Below are positions 16,421 to 26,000 of a DNA stretch of 64,000 nucleotides, in pieces. Position numbers and translations under genes: made by a program. The notes beneath the pieces are model-generated. The model saw nothing but the letters and a program-made list of their open reading frames with translations, was not told where the DNA came from and searched no databases. The stretch's first letter is position 1; each line of letters starts with the position of its first letter. This DNA comes from Pseudomonas gessardii (GTDB lineage Bacteria; Pseudomonadota; Gammaproteobacteria; Pseudomonadales; Pseudomonadaceae): positions 62,001 through 126,000 of the forward strand of contig NZ_MNPU01000010.1 in NCBI RefSeq assembly GCF_001983165.1. The letters are read 5' to 3'.

Positions 16421-17680
16421 ATGACGAGATTTGCGATCACTATGCGACCTCTCTATACGTTGATCAGCCGGCTGGGCGTCGTGGGCGCGGCCCTGGCGTT
16501 CAGCTCAGCGGCAGCGGCTCTGACCCAGGACATTTCGGCGGTGTTTACACCGGACCCGGCCAATCCGTTTGAGAACAAGTTTCGCAATACCACCCCCATC
16601 AGCTCGATCTGTGCAGCCCACATTCCCAGTCAATGCAAGGCGCTGAATATTTTCAGCCTCCGGGTGGAAGACTTCGCCGCGCATTCCAACGCACCGATTA
16701 TGGCTAACCATGAAAATGAGCGGCAGGGCTTTATGGTCAAGTTGCCCACGGACTGGCGTGATGTACAGGTTACCCATAGCCGGACGGGAGAGGTCGAGAC
16801 GGTAAAAATGCGTATCGCTGGCGTCGGCAACCTATGGTTTGTTCCCCGCCCGCCTGGCGTGTCTGCCTGGGCACAACCGGGTGTCAGTTGGGATAACCAA
16901 TGGCGTAATGCACCGGGTCCTTGCCAAACCACCCGGCACCTTGCCGCCGGTACGTCATTTGCGTCGTATTTTTGGCTGGCCCCCGAAGGGGCGGGTGCAT
17001 GCAGCCGCAAGCCGTCCCGGGACCTTGCCACCATGCGCTTGAGGACCATGGAATACGCCTACGAACTCAGGACGCCCAACCCATTGGGCATGTCCAGTGG
17101 CGAGTACACCGGGAGCCTGACATACACCATAGGGCCCGGTGGGGATTACGATTTTGGCGATGTGCTCATCCCCACCGACAACCAACTCACGTTCAACTTT
17201 AACCTGGAGGTGCAACACCAGTTGCAGGTGGAAGTGCCCCCCGGCGGCAATCGTGTCGAACTGGTGCCCCAGGGCGGCTGGCAAGCCTGGTTGAACCGGG
17301 GCCGCAAGCCGGCGCGGTTGTTCCGTGACCAGACCTTCAATATCTCCGCGTCGTCACGTTTCAAGATGCAGATGGCCTGCGAGCGGGTCATCGGCGACAC
17401 CTGTGCCTTGAGAAACACCACCGACGGTCACGAAGTGCCGGTGGATGTCAGCGTCAGCCTGCCCCATGGCCTGAGTCGTGACGACGGAGGGGCAGTGAGT
17501 CGCCAGCCATTGCTGTTGAGCGGTGTGGGCACCGAGTTGTTTCAATCGGGGTTCTACGTCAACCGCCGGCCCGGCACCCTGCATTTCGAGGTCAAGAAAG
17601 ACTACGCCGACCAGATGCTGGAGCGGGGCGGCAGTACCTACTCGGGCCAGGTCACGGTGGTCTGGGATTCGGAACTCTAA
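16421..17680 (+). CDS. CS1-type fimbrial tip protein (CooD/CblD-like minor pilin)
   Basis: 419 residues from the ATG at 16421, six bases after the usher stop; the longer frame runs into the usher gene. A signal peptide (LGVVGAALAFSSAAAA) is followed by a two-domain protein. The N-terminal region has paired cysteines (ISSICAAHIPSQCKAL). The C-terminal pilin-like domain holds QMACERVIGDTC and ends with YSGQVTVVWDSEL, the strand used for subunit contacts. Size and position match CooD/CblD, the tip adhesin that starts fibre assembly. Its stop (TAA 17678-17680) abuts the chaperone gene. The receptor is unknown. Confidence 0.82.
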   Translation: MTRFAITMRPLYTLISRLGVVGAALAFSSAAAALTQDISAVFTPDPANPFENKFRNTTPISSICAAHIPSQCKALNIFSLRVEDFAAHSNAPIMANHENERQGFMVKLPTDWRDVQVTHSRTGEVETVKMRIAGVGNLWFVPRPPGVSAWAQPGVSWDNQWRNAPGPCQTTRHLAAGTSFASYFWLAPEGAGACSRKPSRDLATMRLRTMEYAYELRTPNPLGMSSGEYTGSLTYTIGPGGDYDFGDVLIPTDNQLTFNFNLEVQHQLQVEVPPGGNRVELVPQGGWQAWLNRGRKPARLFRDQTFNISASSRFKMQMACERVIGDTCALRNTTDGHEVPVDVSVSLPHGLSRDDGGAVSRQPLLLSGVGTELFQSGFYVNRRPGTLHFEVKKDYADQMLERGGSTYSGQVTVVWDSEL

Positions 17681-17689
17681 ATGAGGTTT

Positions 17690-18436
17690 ATGGCAATGAA
17701 ACATCTGTTGGCGCTGTGTGCGCTGTGCTGGTTGCCGCTGTCGGCCCCGGCCGCTCCCAATATCAATGTGGGGGTGTTCTATGACTATCTGGATGGCGAC
17801 AAGACGACCTACCTCAAGCGGGTCTTCAATGGCGGTGACAGCACCGCCTTTATCAAGGTCTCGGTGATGGAAATCCTCTACAACGCCGATGGCAGCTCCG
17901 AAGAAGTCGAGCTCAAGAGCAACCCCGAGAACACCGCCCGCGATGGCCTGATGGCTACGCCGGCGCGGATGATCGTCCCGGCCAATGGCATGCAGGGCAC
18001 GCGTTTGCTGTATCTCGGCGCGCGGGAAAAGGAGCGCTATTTCCGCCTGCGCTTCGTGCCGGTGATGCCCGAGGCCGAGGATGAGTTTGTGGTTTCCAGT
18101 GAGGAGCGCGAAGCCTACAAAAACAGCCTGTCGGCCGGGGTCACGGTATTGGCGGGGTTTGGCACGGTGTTCTTTGTGCGGCCCAAGGACACGCGCTTTG
18201 CCACGCGGGTAGAGGAGCGCGCCGGTGAATACGGGCTGCGCAACGACGGTAACAGCGTGGTGGTGGTGGATCAGTTCAAGGACTGCGCCAGCGGCGATGC
18301 CCAGGACTGCCTGCCGGTGACCAAGAACCACATCCTGCCGGGGCGTGCCTTCAGCTTTTCCAAGCAGGCCGGGCGAACCTATCGCTTCACCCTGGTCGAG
18401 GGCCGCGAGAAACAACCCTATGAGGTCAAAGGCTGA
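17690..18436 (+). CDS. Alternate-class fimbrial chaperone 1
   Basis: 248 residues if started at the ATG at 17690 (GAGG just upstream); ATGs at 17681 and 17696 are also possible. Signal peptide MKHLLALCALCWLPLSAPAA. The body is the CooB/CblB-type periplasmic chaperone: NINVGVFYDYLDGDKTTYLKR, TPARMIVPANGMQGTRLLYLG and AGFGTVFFVRP in domain 1, then a disulfide-like pair (FKDCASGDAQDC) and LPGRAFSFSK in domain 2. It folds and caps pilus subunits in the periplasm. The stop overlaps the next pilin start by one base (TGATG). It is clearly a paralogue of the chaperone at 18978. Confidence 0.86.
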   Translation: MAMKHLLALCALCWLPLSAPAAPNINVGVFYDYLDGDKTTYLKRVFNGGDSTAFIKVSVMEILYNADGSSEEVELKSNPENTARDGLMATPARMIVPANGMQGTRLLYLGAREKERYFRLRFVPVMPEAEDEFVVSSEEREAYKNSLSAGVTVLAGFGTVFFVRPKDTRFATRVEERAGEYGLRNDGNSVVVVDQFKDCASGDAQDCLPVTKNHILPGRAFSFSKQAGRTYRFTLVEGREKQPYEVKG

Positions 18437-18963
18437 TGAACCGTGAGAAGGCCCATGCTGCCCGTTATCGGTCGGGCAAGTTGTCCAAATTCATCCTGGG
18501 GACGTTGTTGCTGCTCGGTGCGGCCTTGCTCAGCGCCCAGGCCCTGGCGATCCGTGAAGAGCAGGTGTTCGACGTGTCGGTCACCATCCCGACCGCCGAC
18601 TTTTATGTATTGCCGATCAACTCGCAGTTTCTGGAGCGCGAGCAGGAAATGGCCTGGAACCTGGTGACCAGGACCCTCAAGCCCCTGCGCGAACACTTCG
18701 ACGTGAAGAACAGCGCCGGCGGGATTGTCGCCCGCCTGGGCCAACTGCCCACCTTGTCCAACGGCCGGCGCCAGATCCTGCTGAATGTCTCGTTCAACGG
18801 CCAATGGCTGGACCTAGCGGACAGCCTGGTGGTGCCCGCCGATGAAGCGCGGGCCGGCAAGCGTGTGCTGTTGGAAATTGCCGCCGTAGAGCCCCCGGAC
18901 GGCTATGTCCCGGGCGACTATTTTGGCAGCGTGCATCTGATCTTCGACGCGTTGCTACCGTAA
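18436..18963 (+). CDS. CS1-type minor fimbrial subunit
   Basis: 175 residues with an extended basic N-terminus and then a signal peptide (FILGTLLLLGAALLSAQALA). The mature part (IREEQVFDVSVTIPTADFYVL, then EQEMAWNLVTRTLKPLREHFDVKN) follows the same pattern as the pilin at 13277 (INIKATIPTKQFHA, MAYNTVTGLLSPIRATYAVKN) but is clearly diverged. It is probably a second pilin or an anchor subunit. It starts inside the stop of chaperone 1 and is followed 14 bases later by chaperone 2. This implies a matched subunit-chaperone pair. Confidence 0.82.
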   Translation: MNREKAHAARYRSGKLSKFILGTLLLLGAALLSAQALAIREEQVFDVSVTIPTADFYVLPINSQFLEREQEMAWNLVTRTLKPLREHFDVKNSAGGIVARLGQLPTLSNGRRQILLNVSFNGQWLDLADSLVVPADEARAGKRVLLEIAAVEPPDGYVPGDYFGSVHLIFDALLP

Positions 18964-18977
18964 ACAACGAGGTGCTT

Positions 18978-19718
18978 ATGAAATACCTGTATGCAGCACT
19001 GGGCCTGTGCCTGTGGTCCCTGAATGTCCAGGCGGGCCCGGCCATCAATGTCGGCGATTTCTACGACTACATGAACGCCGATAAAAACACCTACCTCAAG
19101 CGCGTGTTCAATGGCGGGACCAGCACCGCCTTCGTCAAGGTCAATATCACCGAAATGCTCTACAAGCCCGATGGCAGCTATGACGAAGTGCCGCTCAAGG
19201 ACCAGGCCAATGGCGTGGTGCGCGATGGCCTGATGGCCAGCCCGGCGCGCCTGATCGTGCCGGCCAATGCCATGCAGAGCACGCGCTTCCTGTTTATGGG
19301 CGAGCGCGACCGTGAACGCTACTTCCGCGTGCGCTACCTGCCGGTGGCGCCGGAGAAGGACGATGACTTCGGCATCAACGACGAAGACCGTGCTGCCTAT
19401 GAAGCCTCCCTGGCGGCGGGCGTGCGGGTGATGTCCGGCTACGGCACGGTGTTCTTCGTACGGCCTACCGAAAGCCGTTTCGACACCCGCGTCGAAAACG
19501 GCGGCCGGCGCTACACCTTGCGCAATGCTGGTAACACCGTGGTGGTGGTGGATGAGTTCCAGGATTGTGCCGTGGGCGATCGCAGCGACTGTGCGCCGAT
19601 CACCAAGAACCACATCTTCCCGGGCCGGGTGTTTTCTTTCGATAAACAGGCTGGGCGCATCTATCGGTTCTTCCTGGTGGAAGGCAGTAGCGAGAAAGTG
19701 ATCGAGATCAACGGCTAA
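18978..19718 (+). CDS. Alternate-class fimbrial chaperone 2
   Basis: 246 residues from the ATG at 18978 (GAGG 5 bases upstream). Signal peptide MKYLYAALGLCLWSLNVQA. Nearly every landmark of chaperone 1 is repeated: INVGDFYDYMNADKNTYLKRV, SPARLIVPANAMQSTRFLFMG, SGYGTVFFVRP, FQDCAVGDRSDC and FPGRVFSFDKQAGRIYRFFLVEG. The two therefore arose by duplication and then diverged. It is the last gene of the pilus operon and converges on the PBP-like gene. The second chaperone may serve the minor subunit or the tip protein. Confidence 0.86.
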   Translation: MKYLYAALGLCLWSLNVQAGPAINVGDFYDYMNADKNTYLKRVFNGGTSTAFVKVNITEMLYKPDGSYDEVPLKDQANGVVRDGLMASPARLIVPANAMQSTRFLFMGERDRERYFRVRYLPVAPEKDDDFGINDEDRAAYEASLAAGVRVMSGYGTVFFVRPTESRFDTRVENGGRRYTLRNAGNTVVVVDEFQDCAVGDRSDCAPITKNHIFPGRVFSFDKQAGRIYRFFLVEGSSEKVIEING

Positions 19719-19730
19719 ACCCATGTCGGC

Positions 19731-19744
19731 GCGAGCGTGCTCGC
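19731..19744. terminator. Short GC-rich hairpin at the end of the pilus operon
   Basis: GCGAGCGTGCTCGC forms a 5-base GC stem with a 4-base loop between the converging pilus operon and PBP-like gene. There is no T tract, so terminator function is uncertain. Confidence 0.4.
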
Positions 19745-19757
19745 GAAGCTTCCCGCG

Positions 19758-22700
19758 TTATCGTTGCACGCGGCACAAGGTCTGGCTGCCCGGTTGCAGG
19801 AAGGGCGTGAGCACCGGCGCCATGCCCTTGAGGACCTGCACCGGCAGGGCCGAGGTAAAGGTGAAGTTCTGCGCCGAGCTGCCGGGGACGAAGGCGGTCA
19901 GGGTGCCAAAGTGGCGTTCGCCGATGTAGAACACAAAGGTCGCGGTGCGGCTGATGGCCTTGGAACTGAGGACCCGGCCACCGGCGCCGATGGCTTCGAG
20001 GCGGTTGTCACCGGTGCCGGTCTTGCCGCCCATGGCCAGTGGCGTGCCGTCGGCCAGCTTGAAACTGCCGGCCACGCGCTTGGCGGTCCCGGCATCCACC
20101 ACCTGGGACAGTGCCTCGCGCAGGGCCTGGGCGACTGCGCTGGGCATCACCCGCTTGCCGCGAGCGGGGTCGTTGACCAGGCGTGTCTCATAGGGTGTGC
20201 CTGCGGCAAAATGCAGGCTGTCGATCCGCAGCGTCGGCTGACGGATGCCGTCGTTGAGAATAATCCCCACCAGTTCCGCCAGTGCGGCCGGGCGGTCGCC
20301 CGAGCTGCCGATGGCCGTGGCGAGAGACGGCACCAGATGGTCGAAGGGGTAGCCGACCTGTTGCCAGCGCTGGTGGATATCGAGGAAGGCCTCGACCTCT
20401 AGCATGGTGCGGATGCGACTGTCCCGGGCACTTTTGTGCCGGCTTTTGAACAGCCAGCTGTAGACTTCCTGGCGCTCGTGCCGGCTGGCCGCTACCGCCT
20501 GGGTGAAGGTGGCGTCGGGGTGCTGGAGCAGGTAGCCGAGCAGCCATAAATCCAGGGGGTGGACCTTGGCGATATAGCCCTGGTCCGGCAAGTCATAGGC
20601 CCCGGGGCCATAGGCCTGGTACAGCGTGGCGAGGCGTTCGTCGCTGAGCTTTTCGCGGGTCTGGGCGCCACCTAAGTGGGCCCGCACAAAGCGGTTGAAG
20701 CTCTGCTGGCTGGCCTGGGGCAGCAGGTAGCGGTGCACGGCGGCCAGGCGGATAGCAGTGGGGTGCAGGCTGTCGAGGAAGGTGTCGAGCCGCGCCTGGG
20801 TGTCCTTGTTGCGGTATTTTTTCCAGAAACGCAGGAGAAACGTGGTGCCCTCGCGGTCGGCGAACCGGGCCAGGTATTCCTGGCGGCGCGGGTCGCTGTC
20901 GTCCTTGAGCAACTCGGCGCTGTTGTGCGGGCCCTGGTAGGTGCTGTAGCGCACCAGGTCGCGCATCAGGCGAATGAACGGCAGGTTGATCGACTCGCGC
21001 AAGGCTTCGCGCAGGGTCGGGTTGCGGCCATTGTCTTCATTGCGGAAATTATGGAAATGATGCAGGCCGCCGCCGGTGAAGAAGCTTTCGCCGGGGCTGG
21101 CGGAGTAATGCCGGTCCAGGGCGGCATCGAGCATTTTGGGCAGGCCCTGGTCGCGGTTTTGCGCCAGGTAATCCAGGGCCCAGCGTGACAGGCGGTCCTG
21201 CTCGTCGATGGGGGTTTTTTGCAGGGCGGCGGGGGTTTGCCCGGCGTAGCGGCCGTGCAGTTCACTGATGATTTGCAGGTAAGTGGTCAGCACCCGCAAC
21301 TTGGCGGTGGAGCCCAGCTCCAGCTTGCTGCTCTCGTTGAGGTCGAATGGCTGGTCGGTGTTGTCGGTCTGCACCCGGACCCGGGCGCCGTCTGCGGTCA
21401 TCTCGTACAGGGTGAAGCTGTAGCGTACTTGCGCGGTGCTGGCGGGGGTCAACAGGCGTGGGCCGAGCAGCCCGAGCTGGCCGGCGAAGGCCGGGTCGGC
21501 CAGGTGCTTGAGGTAGGCGGTGGCCTGGGTTTGCAGGTCGCTTTGCAGGGTGCTGGTGGCGGCCAGGTCGAGGCGGTCGAGGTCGTACAGCGGGCGATCG
21601 AGCAGGGCGGCCAGGCGGCTGCGGGCAACGCTGATGCCCTTGTTGGTCTCGATTGGCTGCAGCGTTGGTTGCTGCTGCCAGTCGCGGTAATTTACCGTGC
21701 TGGCCAGTGCAGCCTTGGCCAGCGCCGGGTCGATTACCGTGTTTTGCGCCAGCAGGCGGATATGGCTGTCGGTCAGGCTCGCCAGTTCATCCCGGCCCTT
21801 GGACAGATAGTGGGAAGGCCGGCGCTGGGCAATCATCAGGGACAACACCTCACGCAGGGCCAAGCCTTTGAGCGCGAGGTTGTTGGCGGTGTGGTCGTTG
21901 AGCAAGGTATTGGTCTGGTTGAAGTCGGCGCCGTACCACACGCGCAGGCCCTCGGCCAGGCCGTGCACCTCGCCGTGGCCGGGCACGGCGGACAGCGGCA
22001 CGCTATTGAGGTAGTCGCGCACGATGTCTTGCCGGGCCGCCAGCGTCTGCGGGCCGCCCTGGTAGGTGCGCACACTGGCGGAAATCATCTGGCGGATTTT
22101 CTCGCCGCCGGACAGCGTCAGCCCCTCGGGGGAGTGACGATACTTCTCCAGCTGGGTGGCCAGGGTACTGCCGCCCGCTGTCTGGCCCGGCAGGTGCAGC
22201 CAGCGCGCCAGTTGCGACCAGGCTGCCTTGGCAAAACGTGGCCAGTCCACGGCGGGGTTGGCCTGGGGTTGGGCCGGGTCCAGCAGGTCGCGGTTCTCGA
22301 TAAACAGCAGGCTGTCGACCACCACGGGCGGGATGGCGGCAAAGCTTGGATAAAACTGCTGCGGGTAACGGTATTGGTACAGTGCCTGGGCGCGGCAATC
22401 GGTGATCGACAGGCCGGCCTGGATCTTCTCGCGATAGGGCACGAACAGGCCATGGCCGGTGTAGTCGAGCAGGGCCGTGGAGAACTGCGCCTGCTGCTCG
22501 ACCCGGTAATTGCGCTTGAGCAAGCGCGGCAGGAACTCCCCCAGTGCGCTGTAGCCCAGGCGTTTGTCGAAGGGGCCGTTGCCCGGGTAGACAATGGCGT
22601 CGCTGGGGCCGGGCCGCACCTGATAGGTCAAGGTGGCCGCAAGCCGGCTGAATTCACGGGCCTGCCATGTGGATGTGCGCATTTCCCGGGAGGCGGCATA

Positions 22701-22865
22701 AGCCAGTGCCAGCACGCCCATCAGCAGCAACAGCCACAACAGGCGCCAGGCAAAGCGCGGCTTGCGGGGCTTTTGGGGCAATGGCGGTTCATCCGTGCTG
22801 TCGGTTGGCACCGCAGCCTGGGTCGAATCGGTTTGCCAGAGAGCGCCCATAGTCGATTGATCCAT
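19758..22865 (-). CDS. Class A penicillin-binding-like protein (GT51 plus transpeptidase)
   Basis: 1035 residues. A cytoplasmic Pro-rich tail precedes one transmembrane helix (about 38-58). A GT51-like glycosyltransferase region (about 160-350) has the motif positions FIENRDLLDP (189-198) and GGSTLATQLEK (231-241); both differ from the usual EDRRFxxHxG and STITQQ forms. A transpeptidase domain carries the full triad: STAK at 519-522, SIN at 625-627 and KTGTG near 948. An insertion of about 300 residues separates SIN and KTG, making it longer than ordinary PBP1 proteins. It probably polymerises or crosslinks peptidoglycan in the periplasm. The gene is monocistronic and divergent from the toxin-domain gene. 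Confidence 0.8.
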   Translation of the reverse strand: MDQSTMGALWQTDSTQAAVPTDSTDEPPLPQKPRKPRFAWRLLWLLLLMGVLALAYAASREMRTSTWQAREFSRLAATLTYQVRPGPSDAIVYPGNGPFDKRLGYSALGEFLPRLLKRNYRVEQQAQFSTALLDYTGHGLFVPYREKIQAGLSITDCRAQALYQYRYPQQFYPSFAAIPPVVVDSLLFIENRDLLDPAQPQANPAVDWPRFAKAAWSQLARWLHLPGQTAGGSTLATQLEKYRHSPEGLTLSGGEKIRQMISASVRTYQGGPQTLAARQDIVRDYLNSVPLSAVPGHGEVHGLAEGLRVWYGADFNQTNTLLNDHTANNLALKGLALREVLSLMIAQRRPSHYLSKGRDELASLTDSHIRLLAQNTVIDPALAKAALASTVNYRDWQQQPTLQPIETNKGISVARSRLAALLDRPLYDLDRLDLAATSTLQSDLQTQATAYLKHLADPAFAGQLGLLGPRLLTPASTAQVRYSFTLYEMTADGARVRVQTDNTDQPFDLNESSKLELGSTAKLRVLTTYLQIISELHGRYAGQTPAALQKTPIDEQDRLSRWALDYLAQNRDQGLPKMLDAALDRHYSASPGESFFTGGGLHHFHNFRNEDNGRNPTLREALRESINLPFIRLMRDLVRYSTYQGPHNSAELLKDDSDPRRQEYLARFADREGTTFLLRFWKKYRNKDTQARLDTFLDSLHPTAIRLAAVHRYLLPQASQQSFNRFVRAHLGGAQTREKLSDERLATLYQAYGPGAYDLPDQGYIAKVHPLDLWLLGYLLQHPDATFTQAVAASRHERQEVYSWLFKSRHKSARDSRIRTMLEVEAFLDIHQRWQQVGYPFDHLVPSLATAIGSSGDRPAALAELVGIILNDGIRQPTLRIDSLHFAAGTPYETRLVNDPARGKRVMPSAVAQALREALSQVVDAGTAKRVAGSFKLADGTPLAMGGKTGTGDNRLEAIGAGGRVLSSKAISRTATFVFYIGERHFGTLTAFVPGSSAQNFTFTSALPVQVLKGMAPVLTPFLQPGSQTLCRVQR

Positions 22866-23043
22866 TCACGCAGATTGATCGGACTTGCCTGAAGCTTAGC
22901 CGCTGATTGGCGCCCGCAAGGAATTTGTCTGCCCACGGCCCGGGCGGCCCATAACCGACTACCACCGTGGCCGGCAGGCGCTGCCTATCGTGCAGGTCCA
23001 ATCGGACCTTTTCCCTGCGTCCGTCACCAGGAAGCCCCATTCC

Positions 23044-26000
23044 ATGCCTCAAGCGACCTCATTGCGGCGTGCTCATATCGAGCAGATCGTCAGCCTGTTT
23101 TCGGCCGTCCCCACCCTGCGGCAAGTGGCTGTCAGCCAAGTGCAGGCGGCGCTGGATCAGCGCCACCCCTCTCTCAATCTGTTGGCCGAGCGCGTTGCCA
23201 TCGGCACCCCCCGGCAGGCTGGCGAATACCACTACAGCCGGCTGGCGGACGAAGTATTGATGCGCCTGGCCTGCGCCCGCCCGCTGCGCTATGTCGAGGA
23301 TCACCACCAGGTGCTGCTGCGCCAGCGGGAGGTCTATGGGCCAGGCGGGCCGGCGCTGGCCGACATCGAGCAACTGGTCAATCAGCTCGGGCCGGACCTG
23401 TTGCAGGCCTGGTTGGTGCGGTTGCAGGACTGGTGGCGCGAGACGGTGCCGGTGGACACCACCCGCTGGGCGTACCTGTCCGATGATTTGCTGATGCTGC
23501 TGTATGACAGCCAGAAGCCTGCGGGCATGGATGAGCAGCAGTTTTCCAGGCTCTTTCCCCGTGCCTTGCTGCGTGCCAGCCGCCCCGACCGCCAGTGGAG
23601 CGTGCAGGGCACTGCATTGAAGGTGCAGGCCCTGTTTGTCCGGCGCCAAGGCAGCGCGCAAGTGCCGCAGATGCTGCCGCTGTTGGTGCTTGACCACCGG
23701 ATGTTCGGGGCTGAGCTGCGCACGCTGCTGCTGTTCAGCCCGGCCACGGGGCTCCACCCGTTGGCGCAGCTGGAGGAGGTTGCGCCGTTGCTGGCCGGTT
23801 ATGTGGGCCCGCGCCTGGCTGGCGCGGCGCTGGAGTGGTTTGCCGAGGAGCCCGTGGGCGACCCGTTCGATGCCCTGGCAGCCAGTTATGCCGAGCGCCA
23901 GTGCACAGAAGTGCTGGCCATCGACCGCACCGTGCCGCGCACGCCCGATCAGTACCAGGCACTGCTCGATTATGTGACAGACCCCAACCGCTGGTTCGAG
24001 TCCGTGCTGACGCCGCTGCAACTGCGCATGCAGGACGAATTGCCGCTGTGGCTGGCCCACGCCTCGCCCCAGGACAGCCTGGCCTACGCAGGCGAGCTCC
24101 AGGCCCTGGTCCAGGCACAGGCCGAGGCGGCCGGCAAGACCTTCCTTGACGGGATCGAGCCACTGCGCACCTTTGCCGCCAAGGCGCTCAAGCGCTGTCT
24201 CGGCACAGACTCCCGGGCCCACGGGATTGCACCGGATGACATTGAGCTGACCTACACCCTCGTAACGGCCGCCGTGTTGCCCGGCGGCTTTACCAGTGGC
24301 GATGTGCATTCGCAGAACTTGAGCCTGACGGACCTGGCCCTGGAAAACCTCGGCGGCTTTCCCCACACGCCGTCCCGGATCCGGCTCAAGGGGGCCACGG
24401 CCCCCGGGTGGTTGACTGCGGCACTGCTCACCGGCTGCGTGACCGAGGTGGACATCGGCCAGGTTTACCCGGAGCTGCTGCGGCAAAAACTGATCAACGA
24501 CCCGGCCGAACGTACCTGGCGCGCAGCGTTGTTTACCCGGCAACTGCGAGCACAACTGCCGTTACTGGCGCTGGAAATGCAACTCAAGGGCGAAGGTGGC
24601 CTGACCCAGGCCGGTTACCGACTGGTGAAGGGCGCGCTCCAGCCCGGCGCGGCTGAGCGCACGGCGGCCATCTGGCCCTTGGCGTTCAAGGCCACGCCCA
24701 CGGCCACGGCGGATGAAGTGGTCAATATGTATGTGATCGGCCCCCGTGACACTGAACAGGGGCCGCATCTGCTGTACCGCCCCCTGTTCAGCCCGGGCCT
24801 GCATGAGTTCGAGTCCCTGGCGCAGTTGCTGGACGCCATTTGCGAGCCGGGCGAGCTGCAGGCCGGCATCCTGGCCTGGATGGCCCCGGACCGCCAGGCG
24901 GTGTATGCCCAGGGTGGGTTTTTGGAGCCCCATATACGACGCTTTCTGGCGGGGGATGAGTTCAGTGTGCCCGAGCGGCCTGCGCCGGCCCGGCTCAGCA
25001 AACGGGTGGCCGATGGCGATCCGCTGCCCCGGTTGTTTGCCTCCACGGCCCAGGCCCTGGTGAGCCTGGCCCAGGCGCAGTCGGTGTCGAACCGCGAGCA
25101 ACGCTGGGCCACGCTGAAGACGGCGGGGTGGCTGCTGTTTGACACGCTGCTGCCCTTTGTTCGCGGGCCCGCCTTGCTGGTGGGCTGGCTGGTGCAGATG
25201 CTGGGCAGTGTCAAGCAGGATATGCTCGCCTTGGCCGAGGATGATCCGGCGGCTCAAGCCCAGGGTGTCACGGACCTGCTGACGAATCTGGTGATGGTAC
25301 TTGCCTATCGCGCGTCGCCCCATGAGTGGCCGGCGCCCCTGGACCGGCAGCACCCGGCCTTTGCCCGCACGCGCCTGGTCAAGCCCGCGCCGGCGGTGGT
25401 GCGCGGCCCTGAAAGCGTACAGCTGGATTCGCCCTACCGCTGGTGCAATGCCCGTGAAACCATGACCGGCCCCATGCAGGCACGGCTGCAAGCCATGAGC
25501 CTGAAGGCCTTTGCCGCGCCATGGCCGCGCATCCTGCCTGGGGCTGAGACCACGGGGCGCTTGAAAGGCCTGGTGCGGGATGCCACGTCGGTCCCGCCGC
25601 AATGGCAGGCCCTGGTCCGGGGCCATCTGTACCGGGTCGAGGTCACCGGCAGCGGCGTCGAGGTGACGAACGCCGATGGCTCGGTGCGCGGCCCCTTGCT
25701 TAAGTCTGGCAGGGATGGCACCTGGGATGTGGACCTGCGTTTGCGCTTGCTGGGCGGCCAGCCCGACAGCCCGCAGGAACCGCTGGCCCCTGAGGCCCGC
25801 CGCCTGCAACTGGAGCAGGATTATGCTCGTTACGCCCAGCGGCGGGAGGCGGCCAACCGGGCCATGATGGTCGCCCGGCAGTTGAGCACCCGCGAGTCGA
25901 CGGGTATCACCGAGCAGCAGCGGGCTGCAGCACAGGAGCGCTACGGCCAGGAGCTGCACAACAAATTGCAGGCTTCGCTGCTTGAGCTTCAGTGCCTCAA

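Noticed and set aside
21219..22892. 557-residue open frame on the plus strand
   Set aside because: Antisense of the PBP-like gene; the minus frame carries the STAK, SIN and KTG motifs.
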